The notes under the pieces were generated by a model. It was not told where the DNA came from. It ran no database searches and was given only the letters and a program-made list of their open reading frames with translations. Position numbers and translations under genes: made by a program. From assembly GCA_963665045.2 (NCBI GenBank), contig CAXXJQ010000003.1, positions 682,001-746,000 on the forward strand: a DNA stretch of 64,000 nucleotides. The letters are read 5' to 3'. How positions within the stretch are numbered: the stretch's first letter is position 1; the number at the start of each line of letters is the position of its first letter. This stretch comes from JAFGRU01 sp016934985 (GTDB lineage Bacteria; Desulfobacterota; Desulfuromonadia; Desulfuromonadales; JAAYDE01). Shown here piece by piece: positions 46,619 through 57,700 of the stretch.

Positions 46619-46840
46619 GGGTCAGGTCTGCAAGAATGCAAGTTCGTAAGCTTGTAAGTCGTTGGACCATTCCTCTGTGTCACGAGAAGCCATTTGCTTT
46701 TCCCTCTTGAGGTTTTTCTCGCTCTTGCGTCGCAAAAGAGACCTGATATTTAAATATCAGAGATTATTGATAGTCGATATTCAAAACGGCGATAGTATAC
46801 ACAGCACATCTTACATTTTTGATTTTATATTGGTCTTTTG
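46619..46840. repeat. Upstream repeat block of module copy 1
   Basis: GGGTCAGGTCTGCAAGAATG... (46619-46664) plus CTGTGTCACGAGAAG and GGCGATAGTATACACA-CATCTTACATTTTT (about 46790-46825). Matching blocks occur around 61633-61679 with 63079-63250, and around 63420-63475 with 63773-63820. On the minus strand the block gives TATACT, a plausible -10 for the module. Confidence 0.7.
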
Positions 46841-46925
46841 AAGCCATCGTCGCCATAAATTCACATTGCTGGAAAACAAAAAATTGGCTGAGATCTTCTG
46901 GTTCCTCAGAACCTTTGCTACTGAC

Positions 46926-48245
46926 TCACCTCACACTGATTCCTTCATTCCAATATTTGATGAGCGGGTAGATGAAAAACTCAATGATCCGGCGTTTGCC
47001 CACCTTGATTTCGGCGGAGATACTCATGCCCGTGGAGATGGCCGTCTCTTTGCCGTCCACCATCAGGGTGGTCTGCAGCGGCTTGACGTATGTTTCGTAA
47101 ACCAGGCCCATCCTCTCGTCCTCGATGCTGTCCTTTGACACCTGAAGAAGTTCGCCCTCGAGAATGCCGTATTTTTGAAACTCAAAAGTATCCACTTTAA
47201 GGGAAACATCCATGCCCGGCGTCAGGTAGCCGACATCCTTGTTCTCAACAAAGGCTTTTATCAGAAGGGGCGAGTCGAGAGGCACAATGGTGGCCAGCGC
47301 CTCGGCCGGGGTGACAACTCCGCCAATAGTGTGAAACAAGAGTTGGGCTACATGCCCTTTGACGGGGGAGGTAATGAGTTGGCGGCTGCTGAGAAATGAG
47401 GAGCGCTGGACCTTTCCGGCGAGGTAAGACCGGCGCTGTTGTTTTTCAGCAAGTTCGGTGAGAAGTCGGTTGCGCTCTTCCTCGCGGATTAGATCGATCT
47501 CCTTGTTGACCCTCTGAATGTTGGATTCCAACTCGCCAATGCCGTGAGCGGAGGTTTTCATCTCGCTTTCCGCGGCCTTTAAATCACTTTCGCCCTGCTC
47601 GAATGCGTCGCGGCTGATAATATCGCGGACCTCTTGCAGGCGCTGAAACCTCTCGTCGGTCTGGTGATGCTGAAAAGCCGCCCGTTGGTGAACTTTCCGT
47701 TGGGAGGCGAGGCGTTCGCCGAGCTGGCGAAGTTCCTTGTTCTTGACAATGACCTGTTTGAAGAGCTTTTCCCGGGATGATTGGTAAATTTGGCCTTGGA
47801 CCAGCAGAAGGTCGGCATCGAATTTATACGCTGGGGGGTCGAAAGCCGTGTCGTTCAACAGGGCTTCCAGGCGCAGCAGCTCCAGCTCCACCTGTTTCAA
47901 ATCCTTTTCCATCGACTCAAGTTCCGGATCGATGTCCGAGGGGTCGATCTCCATCAGTACCGCCCCTTTTTCGACGAAATCCCCCGGCCTGACCAGTATG
48001 TTGCGCACCACGCCGGTACTCAACGGCTGAACGGTCTTGATCTCGCCCGTGGGGATGACCTTGCCGCGGGCGGTAACGACCACGTCGATTTTGCCGAAAA
48101 AGAGCCACAGGCTGAAAAAGAGCATGGCCGTGATGATGATCCAGAATACGGTCCGACCCAAGGGGTTGAGGGGCTCTTCCTCGATTTCCACCAGGAGCGG
48201 TTTGAATTCGTGATGATCGTTTTGCTTCCCAAATAACACAGTCAA
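46926..48245 (-). CDS. Type I secretion periplasmic adaptor (HlyD family)
   Basis: The 439-residue adaptor has one N-terminal transmembrane helix (VFWIIITAMLFFSLWLFFGK, about 34-53). A biotinyl-lipoyl-like half follows (VVVTARGKVIPTGEIKTVQPLSTGVVRNILVRPGDFVEKG), then a long coiled-coil hairpin (about 110-290) and the C-terminal HlyD domain. It bridges the HlyB-type ATPase and TolC. The start is TTG 48245, overlapping the hlyB stop by four bases; a GTG two codons later is the alternative. Third gene of the exporter operon, whose cargo is most likely the RTX protein. Confidence 0.93.
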   Translation of the reverse strand: MTVLFGKQNDHHEFKPLLVEIEEEPLNPLGRTVFWIIITAMLFFSLWLFFGKIDVVVTARGKVIPTGEIKTVQPLSTGVVRNILVRPGDFVEKGAVLMEIDPSDIDPELESMEKDLKQVELELLRLEALLNDTAFDPPAYKFDADLLLVQGQIYQSSREKLFKQVIVKNKELRQLGERLASQRKVHQRAAFQHHQTDERFQRLQEVRDIISRDAFEQGESDLKAAESEMKTSAHGIGELESNIQRVNKEIDLIREEERNRLLTELAEKQQRRSYLAGKVQRSSFLSSRQLITSPVKGHVAQLLFHTIGGVVTPAEALATIVPLDSPLLIKAFVENKDVGYLTPGMDVSLKVDTFEFQKYGILEGELLQVSKDSIEDERMGLVYETYVKPLQTTLMVDGKETAISTGMSISAEIKVGKRRIIEFFIYPLIKYWNEGISVR

Positions 48246-50335
48246 TTCTGCTGGCTAAAGAGGTTTTGATAATAACCTCCGAGCTTCAACAGCTCTTCGT
48301 GGTTTCCGTCCTCGACAATGCGTCCCTGTTCCATGACCAGAATCCGGTCGCAATCCCGGATGGTGGAAAGACGGTGGGCGATGATGATCGTCGTCCGCCC
48401 TTTCTTGATGGCCTTCATATTGTTGCGAATGATCTTTTCCGACTCGTAGTCGAGGGCCGAGGTAGCTTCGTCGAAAATAAGCAGGCGCGGGTTGGTGATC
48501 AGAGCCCTGGCGATTGCGACGCGTTGTCTTTGTCCACCGGAAAGGGAGCTGCCCCGTTCGCTGACGGGGGTTTCGTATCCTTCCGGAAGTTGGGAAATGA
48601 ATTCATGCGAACCCGAGAGATGGGCTACCTGAAGAATCAACTCCATGGGTGCGTCCGGTTTCGGCAGGGCGATGTTGTCGCGAATGGTGCCGCTGAAGAG
48701 GAAATTTTCCTGCAGCACCACGCCGATATTGAAGCGTAGCCAATAGGGGTTGAGGTGGCGCGCATCGATGCCGTCTATGAAGATGCTGCCCTCGGTTGGG
48801 AGGTAAAGGCGCTGCATCAGCTTGGCGAGGGTGCTTTTGCCGCTGCCGCTACGTCCCACGATGCCGATGCTGGTTCCTGATTTGACCTCAAATGCGACGC
48901 TGTCCAGGGCCTTGGGGGCCGAAGGGGCGTATTGGAAAGAGACTTTGTCAAACTTCAACTGCCCTTTCAACTGGGGCAGGGTGATGGCTTTCTCGCTGGC
49001 CGTTTCCAGGGGATGATGGAGGATATCGCCAAGGCGGTCGACGGACAAAAGGGCCTGCTGGAATTCATTCCACAGGTTGACGAGGCGCAGCACGGGACCT
49101 GAAAACTGGCCCGCGAACATCTGAAAAGCGATGAGCTGGCCGATGGTCAGATCGTTCTGGAGGACGGCACGCACCCCGAAATAGAGAATGGAAATGGTCA
49201 TCAGCCGCTGGACGGTGCCGGAGACCGCGCCGGAGATGTTGCCCATGTTGGCCAGGCGAAAGCTGGAACGGACGTAGCGGCCGAGGTGGTCTTCCCAGCG
49301 TTTCTGCATCGACCCTTCTATGGCCAGGGACTTGACGGTCTGAACCCCGGTCACCGACTCTACCAGATAGGAATGGGAGGCGGCGGCCATCTGGAACTTC
49401 TGCTCCAGGCGCCGTCTCAGTTCCGGGGTTATGGTCAAGTAGAGGATGGCGATGACGGTCACGAATCCGAGCACGATCAGGGTCAGCTTGACGCTGTAGA
49501 GAAGCATGACCGCCACGAACACTGAAGAGAAAAACAGATCGATGATGACGCTGACCGCCTTGTTGGTGATAAATTCCCGGATGACATCGAGTTCCCGCAC
49601 CCTGGCGGCTATGTTGCCGACCTGGCGGGCCTCGAAATAGAGGAAAGGCAGTCCAAGGAGGTGGCGGAACAGTTTGGCCCCGAGTTTGGCGTCGAGCTTG
49701 TTGGCGGTGTGGATAAAAATGTAGTTGCGGGCGATGTTGAGGAGCAGCTCGAATATCATCACCGCCAGGAAAGCCACGGCCAGCACATCGAGGGTGGTGA
49801 GGGTGCGGTGGACGATGACTTTGTCGAGGATGACCTGGGTGAAGAGCGGCGTGACCAGCCCGAAAAGCTGGACCACAAACGAACCCAGCAGCACCTCGCC
49901 GATAATGCGCCTGAACTTGGTTATTTCATGCAGAAACCAGCGGAAGCCGAAGGTCGTCTGGGAGGTGATCTTTTTATGGCGCAGCACCAGGTAGCGGTCA
50001 ACGGTCGCCTCGAAATCAGCGTATGGATGCTCGGATGGCTTTTTCGCCTCGGGGTGGAATATCAGGATCTTTTTCGCCTCGGTATCGGCCTTCAGGACCA
50101 CCGAATAAGCGCCGTCCCGACGCACGGCAATGGCCGGCAGCGGATAGCCGCCGAGAAGTTTTTCCAGGGGGAATTTTTTCAGCTTGGCTTTGAATTCGAG
50201 GCGCTGGGCGATGCGCAGCAGTTCCTCCGGAGTGACTTCCTGCTGAATGCCGAATTCCCGGGTGATGGCGCGAATGTCCACGTCAATGCGGTTGAGCCGC
50301 GCAGCCACTTCAAGGGCGATCAGACCGCTGTTCAT
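48242..50335 (-). CDS. Type I secretion ABC transporter/permease (HlyB family)
   Basis: The 697-residue protein has a peptidase-C39-like N-terminal domain lacking the catalytic Cys (IALEVAARLNRIDVDIRAITREFGI), typical of RTX exporters that do not cleave a leader. Six transmembrane helices follow (about 150-430), then an ABC domain with Walker A GRSGSGKS, signature SLSGGQRQRVAIARAL and Walker B LLIFDEATSALD. It recognises the uncleaved C-terminal signal of the RTX cargo. ATG 50335 overlaps the tolC-like stop by four bases, so the operon is tightly coupled. Confidence 0.95.
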   Translation of the reverse strand: MNSGLIALEVAARLNRIDVDIRAITREFGIQQEVTPEELLRIAQRLEFKAKLKKFPLEKLLGGYPLPAIAVRRDGAYSVVLKADTEAKKILIFHPEAKKPSEHPYADFEATVDRYLVLRHKKITSQTTFGFRWFLHEITKFRRIIGEVLLGSFVVQLFGLVTPLFTQVILDKVIVHRTLTTLDVLAVAFLAVMIFELLLNIARNYIFIHTANKLDAKLGAKLFRHLLGLPFLYFEARQVGNIAARVRELDVIREFITNKAVSVIIDLFFSSVFVAVMLLYSVKLTLIVLGFVTVIAILYLTITPELRRRLEQKFQMAAASHSYLVESVTGVQTVKSLAIEGSMQKRWEDHLGRYVRSSFRLANMGNISGAVSGTVQRLMTISILYFGVRAVLQNDLTIGQLIAFQMFAGQFSGPVLRLVNLWNEFQQALLSVDRLGDILHHPLETASEKAITLPQLKGQLKFDKVSFQYAPSAPKALDSVAFEVKSGTSIGIVGRSGSGKSTLAKLMQRLYLPTEGSIFIDGIDARHLNPYWLRFNIGVVLQENFLFSGTIRDNIALPKPDAPMELILQVAHLSGSHEFISQLPEGYETPVSERGSSLSGGQRQRVAIARALITNPRLLIFDEATSALDYESEKIIRNNMKAIKKGRTTIIIAHRLSTIRDCDRILVMEQGRIVEDGNHEELLKLGGYYQNLFSQQN

Positions 50336-51675
50336 GGGAGCTCTCCCTCCTGCCAGAATTTCAAGCGCAGTCCGGCGATTCGCCCTTCCATCTGTTCCAG
50401 GGTGACGGCCAGCTTTTGTTCCATTAAGTCGATCTCACGCTGCAGAAAAGAGACCCGGTCCGTTATCCTGTTTTCCGCCAGGCGGTTGTCGGTCGCGGCC
50501 CGGCGTTCAAGAAGACGGTCGCGCTTCTTCAAATCAGGTACGGCAGCTTGGGCCAGGAGAAGGGTTTGATAGGCGCTGTTCATCTCCCGTTTGCGGTCAT
50601 GGAGGCGCCGCTCCTTCTCCAGGGAGAGACGTTCGACCTCTTTTTGAAGGCGGTTGGTGCGGGCGACATCCCGGAAACCGCTGAAGACCTCCCAACGGGC
50701 CACCAGCGCCGCCGAGGTGTCGCGGCCCTCGAGGTTTTCCAGGGACGTGGAGAAGCTGTCCGGGTCCGAACCGAGCATGCGGAAATTAGCCGCCAGGCTG
50801 ATGGTTGGGAACATGGATTTTTTCAGGATTTCTCTTTCCGCCTTGAGTTTGCGGATTTCCTCATCGTAGGCACGAATTTCGGCCAGCCGCCCCGGGCGGG
50901 GGCGGTGTCGCGGGTCGGGGGCAACCGGCAAGGGGGCGAAAGTGGTTGCCTGGGGGTCGTAGGCTGTGCCGGTAAAAAAAGCGAGATTGAGAAGGGCCTC
51001 CTCAAAATTTCGCTTCAGTTTTTCCTGCTCGGTCACGGCCTCGGCCAGGGCCAGGGCTGCGTCATTCACCTCCACCTGGCCTACACTCCCTGACTTTTGC
51101 AGCCTGCAGGTCAGGGTGTAAATCTTCTGACGATGGTGAAGGGTCGCTTCGACGGTCTTGTGGCGTCGTACAATTTTTAGACACTGTGCAAATGCGTCAA
51201 GCACGTTTATTTTAGTTTCCAGCAGTGTGTGGTTGCGGTTCAGGGCCGCGATGCGGACATCCTTTTTGGCATTGTCGAGCCGAAGGCCGCGGGCGCCGAA
51301 GTCGTAGAGAAGAAAATTCATCCCGGCGGTGAAGGAGTGCTGGTAGGATGATCCGTCGACGCGAACGACCTGATCGCCGACTGAGATAACGTTGTCGCCG
51401 TCAGTGAGGTCGTGGACGTATTGGTTGTCGAAACGCACCGACAAGGTGGGGTAGTAGAGTGATCTCACCTCCTGGAGGGAGTATTGGCGGATGCCCATCT
51501 CTTTTTCCCTGATGCGTAGGTCCCAGGAGTGAGCTACGGCCTGGTTCAGGATCTGGTCGAAGGAGAGAGTCTCGGCCTGTGAACTCGACCCAACGGCGAG
51601 GGAGAGAAGATGGGTGACTGTTATTAAAAAGAAGAGACGCCACAAAGCGGCTCTCAAACACTCGACGGACAACAT
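50332..51675 (-). CDS. TolC-family outer-membrane channel of the exporter
   Basis: The 447-residue product has a signal peptide (to about SQAE) and two outer-membrane efflux repeats: LNQAVAHSWDLRIREKEMGIRQ... in the first half and IRAYDEEIRKLKAEREILKKSMFPTISLAANF in the second, both with long helices. It completes the channel for the HlyB-HlyD pump. ATG 51675 was chosen over one three codons upstream. It is separated from the RTX gene by a hairpin and leads the tolC-hlyB-hlyD operon. Confidence 0.9.
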   Translation of the reverse strand: MLSVECLRAALWRLFFLITVTHLLSLAVGSSSQAETLSFDQILNQAVAHSWDLRIREKEMGIRQYSLQEVRSLYYPTLSVRFDNQYVHDLTDGDNVISVGDQVVRVDGSSYQHSFTAGMNFLLYDFGARGLRLDNAKKDVRIAALNRNHTLLETKINVLDAFAQCLKIVRRHKTVEATLHHRQKIYTLTCRLQKSGSVGQVEVNDAALALAEAVTEQEKLKRNFEEALLNLAFFTGTAYDPQATTFAPLPVAPDPRHRPRPGRLAEIRAYDEEIRKLKAEREILKKSMFPTISLAANFRMLGSDPDSFSTSLENLEGRDTSAALVARWEVFSGFRDVARTNRLQKEVERLSLEKERRLHDRKREMNSAYQTLLLAQAAVPDLKKRDRLLERRAATDNRLAENRITDRVSFLQREIDLMEQKLAVTLEQMEGRIAGLRLKFWQEGELP

Positions 51676-51706
51676 ATAGACCAATCACTTCAAAAAATTG
51701 AAAAGA

Positions 51707-51733
51707 GGCGGCGGGGTTTGGAAACCCGCCGCC
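51707..51733 (-). terminator. Hairpin between the RTX gene and the exporter operon
   Basis: GGCGGCGGG-TTT and AAA-CCCGCCGCC pair around a small loop 18 bases after the RTX stop; read on the minus strand a T-rich stretch follows. It probably ends or weakens transcription, giving more RTX cargo than exporter. Confidence 0.8.
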
Positions 51734-51750
51734 CGTCAATTGATACAATA

Positions 51751-54700
51751 TCAACCCTGGTGCCAGGAGTTGGCGACCATGGTCATGAGGTCCTGGTTGT
51801 TGTAAACGTCGTTGATATTGTTGAAAGCGATGCCTTGATCGACCGCATAGGCGGACATCTGCTGGATGAGCTGATTAATGTCGGTGTCGGTCAGATAGTA
51901 GCCGTCGGTCAGTTCGACATTCTCCACTTGGTAATTTTCTGACTGGAACCAGTTCTCAACTGTCAGGGTGTCGCTACTCCCGGCAATGCCCAGAACAAGG
52001 TCGTTTCCGTTTTTGAAGAGACCGATGTCGGTGCTTGTCAGCCCTTCGCTGAATGCAATAGTGTCGTTTTGTCCGGTGGCGGTGTCGTAGTCAGTGATGG
52101 AATCACTGCCGCTGTTTATGCCAAACAGATAGGTATCGATTCCTTCGCCGCCGTTGAGGCAATCGTTGCCGCTGCCGCCGTCTAGAGTGTCGTCTCCGGC
52201 GTATCCGTAAAGCCGATCGTCGCCTGCTTCGCCGTACAGGGTGTCGTCTCCGGCGTATCCGTAGAGCTTATCGTCGCCGTCCCCGCCGGCCATGTAATCG
52301 TTTCCTTCACCGCCGTTGAGGTAGTCATTGCCGGCACCGCCGTCCAGGGTGTCGTCTCCGGCGTATCCGTAAAGGTAGTCGTTACCGCCGTGGCCTGTCA
52401 TCGAGTTGGCGGCGTCGTTGCCGGAAATGCAGTTGTCAAGGTCGTTGCCGGTGGCGTCGATGGCGTCGCTACCGGAGAGGGTCAGGCGCTCGACGTTGTC
52501 GCCGAGAGCGTAGCTGACGGAGCTCTGGACGGTGTCGGTGCCCTGGTCGGCCGCTTCGATGACCTGGTCGCCGAGATTGTCGACGAGGTAGGTGTCGTGA
52601 CCGTCGCCGCCGCTCATGGTGTCGCTTCCTTCGCCGCCGTTGAGATAGTCGTTGCCGCTGCCGCCGTCCAAGGTATCATTGCCGGCGTAGCCGTAAAGCT
52701 GATCGTCGCCGTCGTTGCCGGAAAGAACGTTGGCGGCGTCGTTGCCGAGAAGGCGGTTGTCGAGTTCGTTGCCGGTGGCGTCGATGGCGTCGCTACCGGA
52801 GAGGGTCAGGCGCTCGACGTTGTCGCCGAGAGCGTAGCTGACGGAGCTCTGGACGGTGTCGGTGCCCTGGTCGGCCGCTTCGATGACCTGGTCGCCGAGA
52901 TTGTCGACGAGGTAGGTGTCGTGACCGTCGCCGCCGCTCATGGTGTCGCTTCCTTCGCCGCCGTTGAGATAGTCGTTGCCGCTGCCGCCGTCCAAGGTAT
53001 CATTGCCGGCGTAGCCGTAAAGCTGATCGTCGCCGTCGTTGCCGGAAAGAACGTTGGCGGCGTCGTTGCCGAGAAGGCGGTTGTCGAGTTCGTTGCCGGT
53101 GGCGTCGATGGCGTCGCTACCGGAGAGGGTCAGGCGCTCGATATGGTCGCCGAGAGCGTAGCTGACGGAGCTCTGGACGGTGTCGGTGCCCTGGTCGGCC
53201 GCTTCGATGACCTGGTCGCCGAGATTGTCGACGAGGTAGGTGTCGTGACCGTCGATGCCGCTCATGGTGTCGCTTCCTTCGCCGCCGTTGAGATAGTCGT
53301 TGCCGCTGCCGCCGTCCAAGGTATCATTGCCGGCGTAGCCGTAAAGCTGATCGTCGCCGTCGTTGCCGGAAAGAACGTTGGCGGCGTCGTTGCCGAGAAG
53401 GCGGTTGTCGAGTTCGTTGCCGGTGGCGTCGATGGCGTCGCTACCGGAGAGGGTCAGGCGCTCGATATGGTCGCCGAGAGCGTAGCTGACGGAGCTCTGG
53501 ACGGTGTCGGTGCCCTGGTCGGCCTGCTCGAAAACCTGGTCGCCGCTGTTGTCGACGAGGTAGGTGTCGTGACCGTCGCCGCCGCTCATGGTGTCGCTTC
53601 CTTCACCGCCGTTGAGATAGTCGTTGCCGCTGCCGCCGTCCAAGGTATCGTCGCCGGCGTAGCCGTAAAGCTGATCGTCGCCGTCGTTGCCGGAAAGAAC
53701 GTTGGCGGCGTCGTTGCCGAGAAGGCGGTTGTCGAGTTCGTTGCCGGTGGCGTCGATGGCGTCGCTACCGGAGAGGGTCAGGCGCTCGATATGGTCGCCG
53801 AGAGCGTAGCTGACGGAGCTCTGGACGGTGTCGGTGCCCTGGTCGGCCGCTTCGATGACCTGGTCGCCGAGATTGTCGACGAGGTAGGTGTCGTGACCGT
53901 CGATGCCGCTCATGGTGTCGCTTCCTTCGCCGCCGTTGAGATAGTCGTTGCCGCTGCCGCCGTCCAAGGTATCATTGCCGGCGTAGCCGTAAAGCTGATC
54001 GTCGCCGTCGTTGCCGGAAAGAACGTTGGCGGCGTCGTTGCCGAGAAGGCGGTTGTCGAGTTCGTTGCCGGTGGCGTCGATGGCGTCGCTACCGGAGAGG
54101 GTCAGGCGCTCGACGTTGTCGCCGAGAGCGTAGCTGACGGAGCTCTGGACGGTGTCGGTGCCCTGGTCGGCCGCTTCGATGACCTGGTCGCCGAGATTGT
54201 CGACGAGGTAGGTGTCGTGACCGTCGCCGCCGCTCATGGTGTCGCTTCCTTCGCCGCCGTTGAGATAGTCGTTGCCGCTGCCGCCGTCCAAGGTATCATT
54301 GCCGGCGTAGCCGTAAAGCTGATCGTCGCCGTCGTTGCCGGAAAGAACGTTGGCGGCGTCGTTGCCGAGAAGGCGGTTGTCGAGTTCGTTGCCGGTGGCG
54401 TCGATGGCGTCGCTACCGGAGAGGGTCAGGCGCTCGATATGGTCGCCGAGAGCGTAGCTGACGGAGCTCTGGACGGTGTCGGTGCCCTGGTCGGCCGCTT
54501 CGATGACCTGGTCGCCGAGATTGTCGACGAGGTAGGTGTCGTGACCGTCGCCGCCGCTCATGGTGTCGCTTCCTTCACCGCCGTTGAGATAGTCGTTGCC
54601 GCTGCCGCCGTCCAAGGTATCATTGCCGGCGTAGCCGTAAAGCTGATCGTCGCCGTCGTTGCCGGAAAGAACGTTGGCGGCGTCGTTGCCGAGAAGGCGG

Positions 54701-57700
54701 TTGTCGAGTTCGTTGCCGGTGGCGTCGATGGCGTCGCTACCGGAGAGGGTCAGGCGCTCGATATGGTCGCCGAGAGCGTAGCTGACGGAGCTCTGGACGG
54801 TGTCGGTGCCCTGGTCGGCCTGCTCGAAAACCTGGTCGCCGCTGTTGTCGACGAGGTAGGTGTCGTTGCCTTCCCAACCTTCCATATAGTCGTGTCCAAG
54901 CCCGCCGTCGATGCGATTGTCACCACCGTTACCGACAATCCAGTTGTCCAGATCGTTTCCGGTTCCATCCATGTCTTCACTACCGATCAAAATTAATTCT
55001 TCGACATTGTCGGTCAGGCTGTAGGTGATGGAGCTGTAAACATAGTCCCAACCGCTGTCGGCTTCTTCCACGACCGTGTCGGTTATATAAGTAATGTAGT
55101 TATAGGCAATAGAAGCATAACCGTCGACATAGTACTCGTCGTCCCCAATGCCCCCGGCCATATAATCGATTCCAAGCCCGCCGTCCAGGATGTCATCCAT
55201 CGATCCGCCATAAAGGGTGTCTTCGCCTTCACCACCTTCAAGCCAGTCATGGCCGTTGCCGCCGTCCAGTACATCGTTACCCGCACCGCCGTCAAGATAG
55301 TCATCATTGGTCAAAGGAAGGTCTAAATATCTTTTTTCCCAATAAGACAGATCCTGGGCCTCGCCGTCGCCGCCGTAAAGGTAATCGTCGCCGTCACCCC
55401 CCACAAGAGTGTCATCGCCCGAGCCGCCGTCGAGGTAGTCATTGCCCGCTTCACCATCGAGGTAATCTTCGTTGGACCAAAGGCTGGGGAATTCGCTTTC
55501 TTCACCAACAAAATTGTCGCCGCCGTAAAGATAATCGTCCCCTACGCCGCCGTAGAGTTCATCGTCACTGGATCCGCCGTCAAGGTGGTCATTTCCCACA
55601 CCGCCGTCAAGATAGTCCATGTTAGAGTGAATACCGGTATCGTCGCCGCCGTAAAGATAATCGTCCCCTTCGCCGCCAAGAAGGGTGTCATCGCCGGTAA
55701 ACCCGTCCAGTTCGTCGTTGCCGGCCAGACCTTCGAGTTGATTGCGAGTACTACTGCCGACAATATAATTGTCCAGCTCATTGCCGATCCCAGCATCATA
55801 GCGACCTGTCAGGAACAGGGCCTCGACATTTGCGGCCAACTGGTATGATTGGAATGATACAGAGCTTTCGACCCGGTCATACCCCTGGCCCGAACCTTCA
55901 ATGATCTGGTCAGCAGTGGAATCGACAATGTAGAGGTCGTCTCCTTCACCACCTTGCATAACATCATCACCGGGACCGCCATCCAGTAGGTCCCCCCCGG
56001 CCTCGCCGATGAGGGTGTCGTTACCGCTGCCGCCCAAAAGGGTGTCGTTACCGTCCAGACCCTCCAGGAAATTATCCAGGCTGTTGCCAGAGATACTGTT
56101 GTCCAGCAGATTGCCGGTTCCGTTTATGGCGGATGCGTTTTCCGCCAACTGCAGGTTTTCGACATTGTCGCCGAGGGTGTAATCGATGCTGGCGACAATC
56201 GTGTCCGTCCCTTCATTGGCCAGTTCCACGACCTGGTCCCCAAGGGAATCCACTCCGTAAGTATCGTCACCAGTGCCGCCATTCAAAATATCATCACCGT
56301 CCCCGCCGTCCAGAAGATCGTTGCCTTCACCGCCGTAAAGTGTATCTACGCCGCTATCACCGTATAGGGTGTCGCTTCCTTCGTCGCCCCACATTGTGTC
56401 GTCACCGTCGCCGCCGTTGGCGGTGTCGTCGCCGCTTCCACAGTAAACCACATCGTTACCGCTGCCGAGGTAGATTATATCGTTTCCCCCACCAGCATCG
56501 ACAACATCGTTGCCGGCCAGGGTACTGATGTTGTCGCGTACCGATGTCCCCAAAAGGCTATCAGCATCTTCCGTGGTGGTAATATCGATGCCGACGGAGG
56601 CGACCAATTCCTCTAGGGTAAAGGACTGACCATCTGAAAATTGGATCTCCTGGATAGAAGAGGTGCCCTCCAGATCATCGAAGTCGATGTCGCCGAGGTG
56701 GATTTCATCACCTGCCATGCCGGTGCCGATCATCAAAGGCCCTAGGGACAGTTCAATGGTATCGAGGTTGATCCCCTCCTGCAGAATCAGGCGGTTGTAG
56801 CCATCGCTGTCCAGGATGTGTTTTACGCCACTGCCGAGGGAAAAATAATATCTGTCGTCACCATTGCCGCCGGACATGATGTCGTTGCCAGTGCCACCGG
56901 AAAGCCAATCGTTGCCGTCACCACCGGACAGCGTGTCGCTGCCGGCTCCACCATACAGCTCATCGTTGCCAGCACCGCCAACCATGGAGTCATCTCCCTC
57001 ATGCCCATACAAATAATCGTCGCCGTCGCCGCCGTCAAGGGTGTCGTTGCCTTCATCGCCATACAACTGGTCGTTATCGTCACCGCCGTCGAGGGTGTCG
57101 TCGCCAGCGTCTCCAGCCAAGGTGTCATTGCCAGCGTCTCCAGCCAGAATGTCAGCGTCAGATCCCCCGAAAAGCTCGTCAATGCCATCGCCACCAAAAA
57201 GAGTATCGGCCCCGCCGCCCCCTTCCAGGTAGTCATCCCCAGCGCCGCCATAAAGGGTGTCGTTTCCATGCAGGCCGTCGGGTGTATCACTGGTTTCGCC
57301 CCAGAGTTGATCATTGCCCTCGCCGCCCAAGAGGGTATCCGAGCCACCGCCTCCAACCAGGGTGTCATCACCCTCGCCGCCGTCCAGGGTATCGTCCCCC
57401 TGCAGGTCGTCAGGGGTATCGCCGGCTTCGCCCCAGAGTTGATCGTTGCCATCGCCACCGAGCAGGGTATCCCCTCCGCCACCCCCGACCAGCAGGTCGT
57501 TGCCGGCGCCGCCATTGAGATAGTCGTCCTGTTGCTGAGACTCCGGTGCCCCGGCGCCTTCTCCATAAAGCTCGTCGTCGCCATCGCCGCCCAAAAGAGT
57601 GTCTCTGCCGCCTCCGCCGTAAAGAATATCGTTTCCCGCTTCACCGTTCAGATAATCATTGCCCGCGGTTTGCTGGTTGCTGTCATCCCCGACAAGCTCG

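Noticed and set aside
52440..54860. Regularly spaced repeats considered as a CRISPR array
   Set aside because: The unit is 324 bases, lies inside a coding frame and has no unique spacers.
52390..54996. An 868-codon open frame on the plus strand opposite the RTX repeats
   Set aside because: It is the mirror of the 324-bp repeats, made only of Val, Ala and Gly-rich text with no ribosome site; the minus-strand RTX frame explains it.
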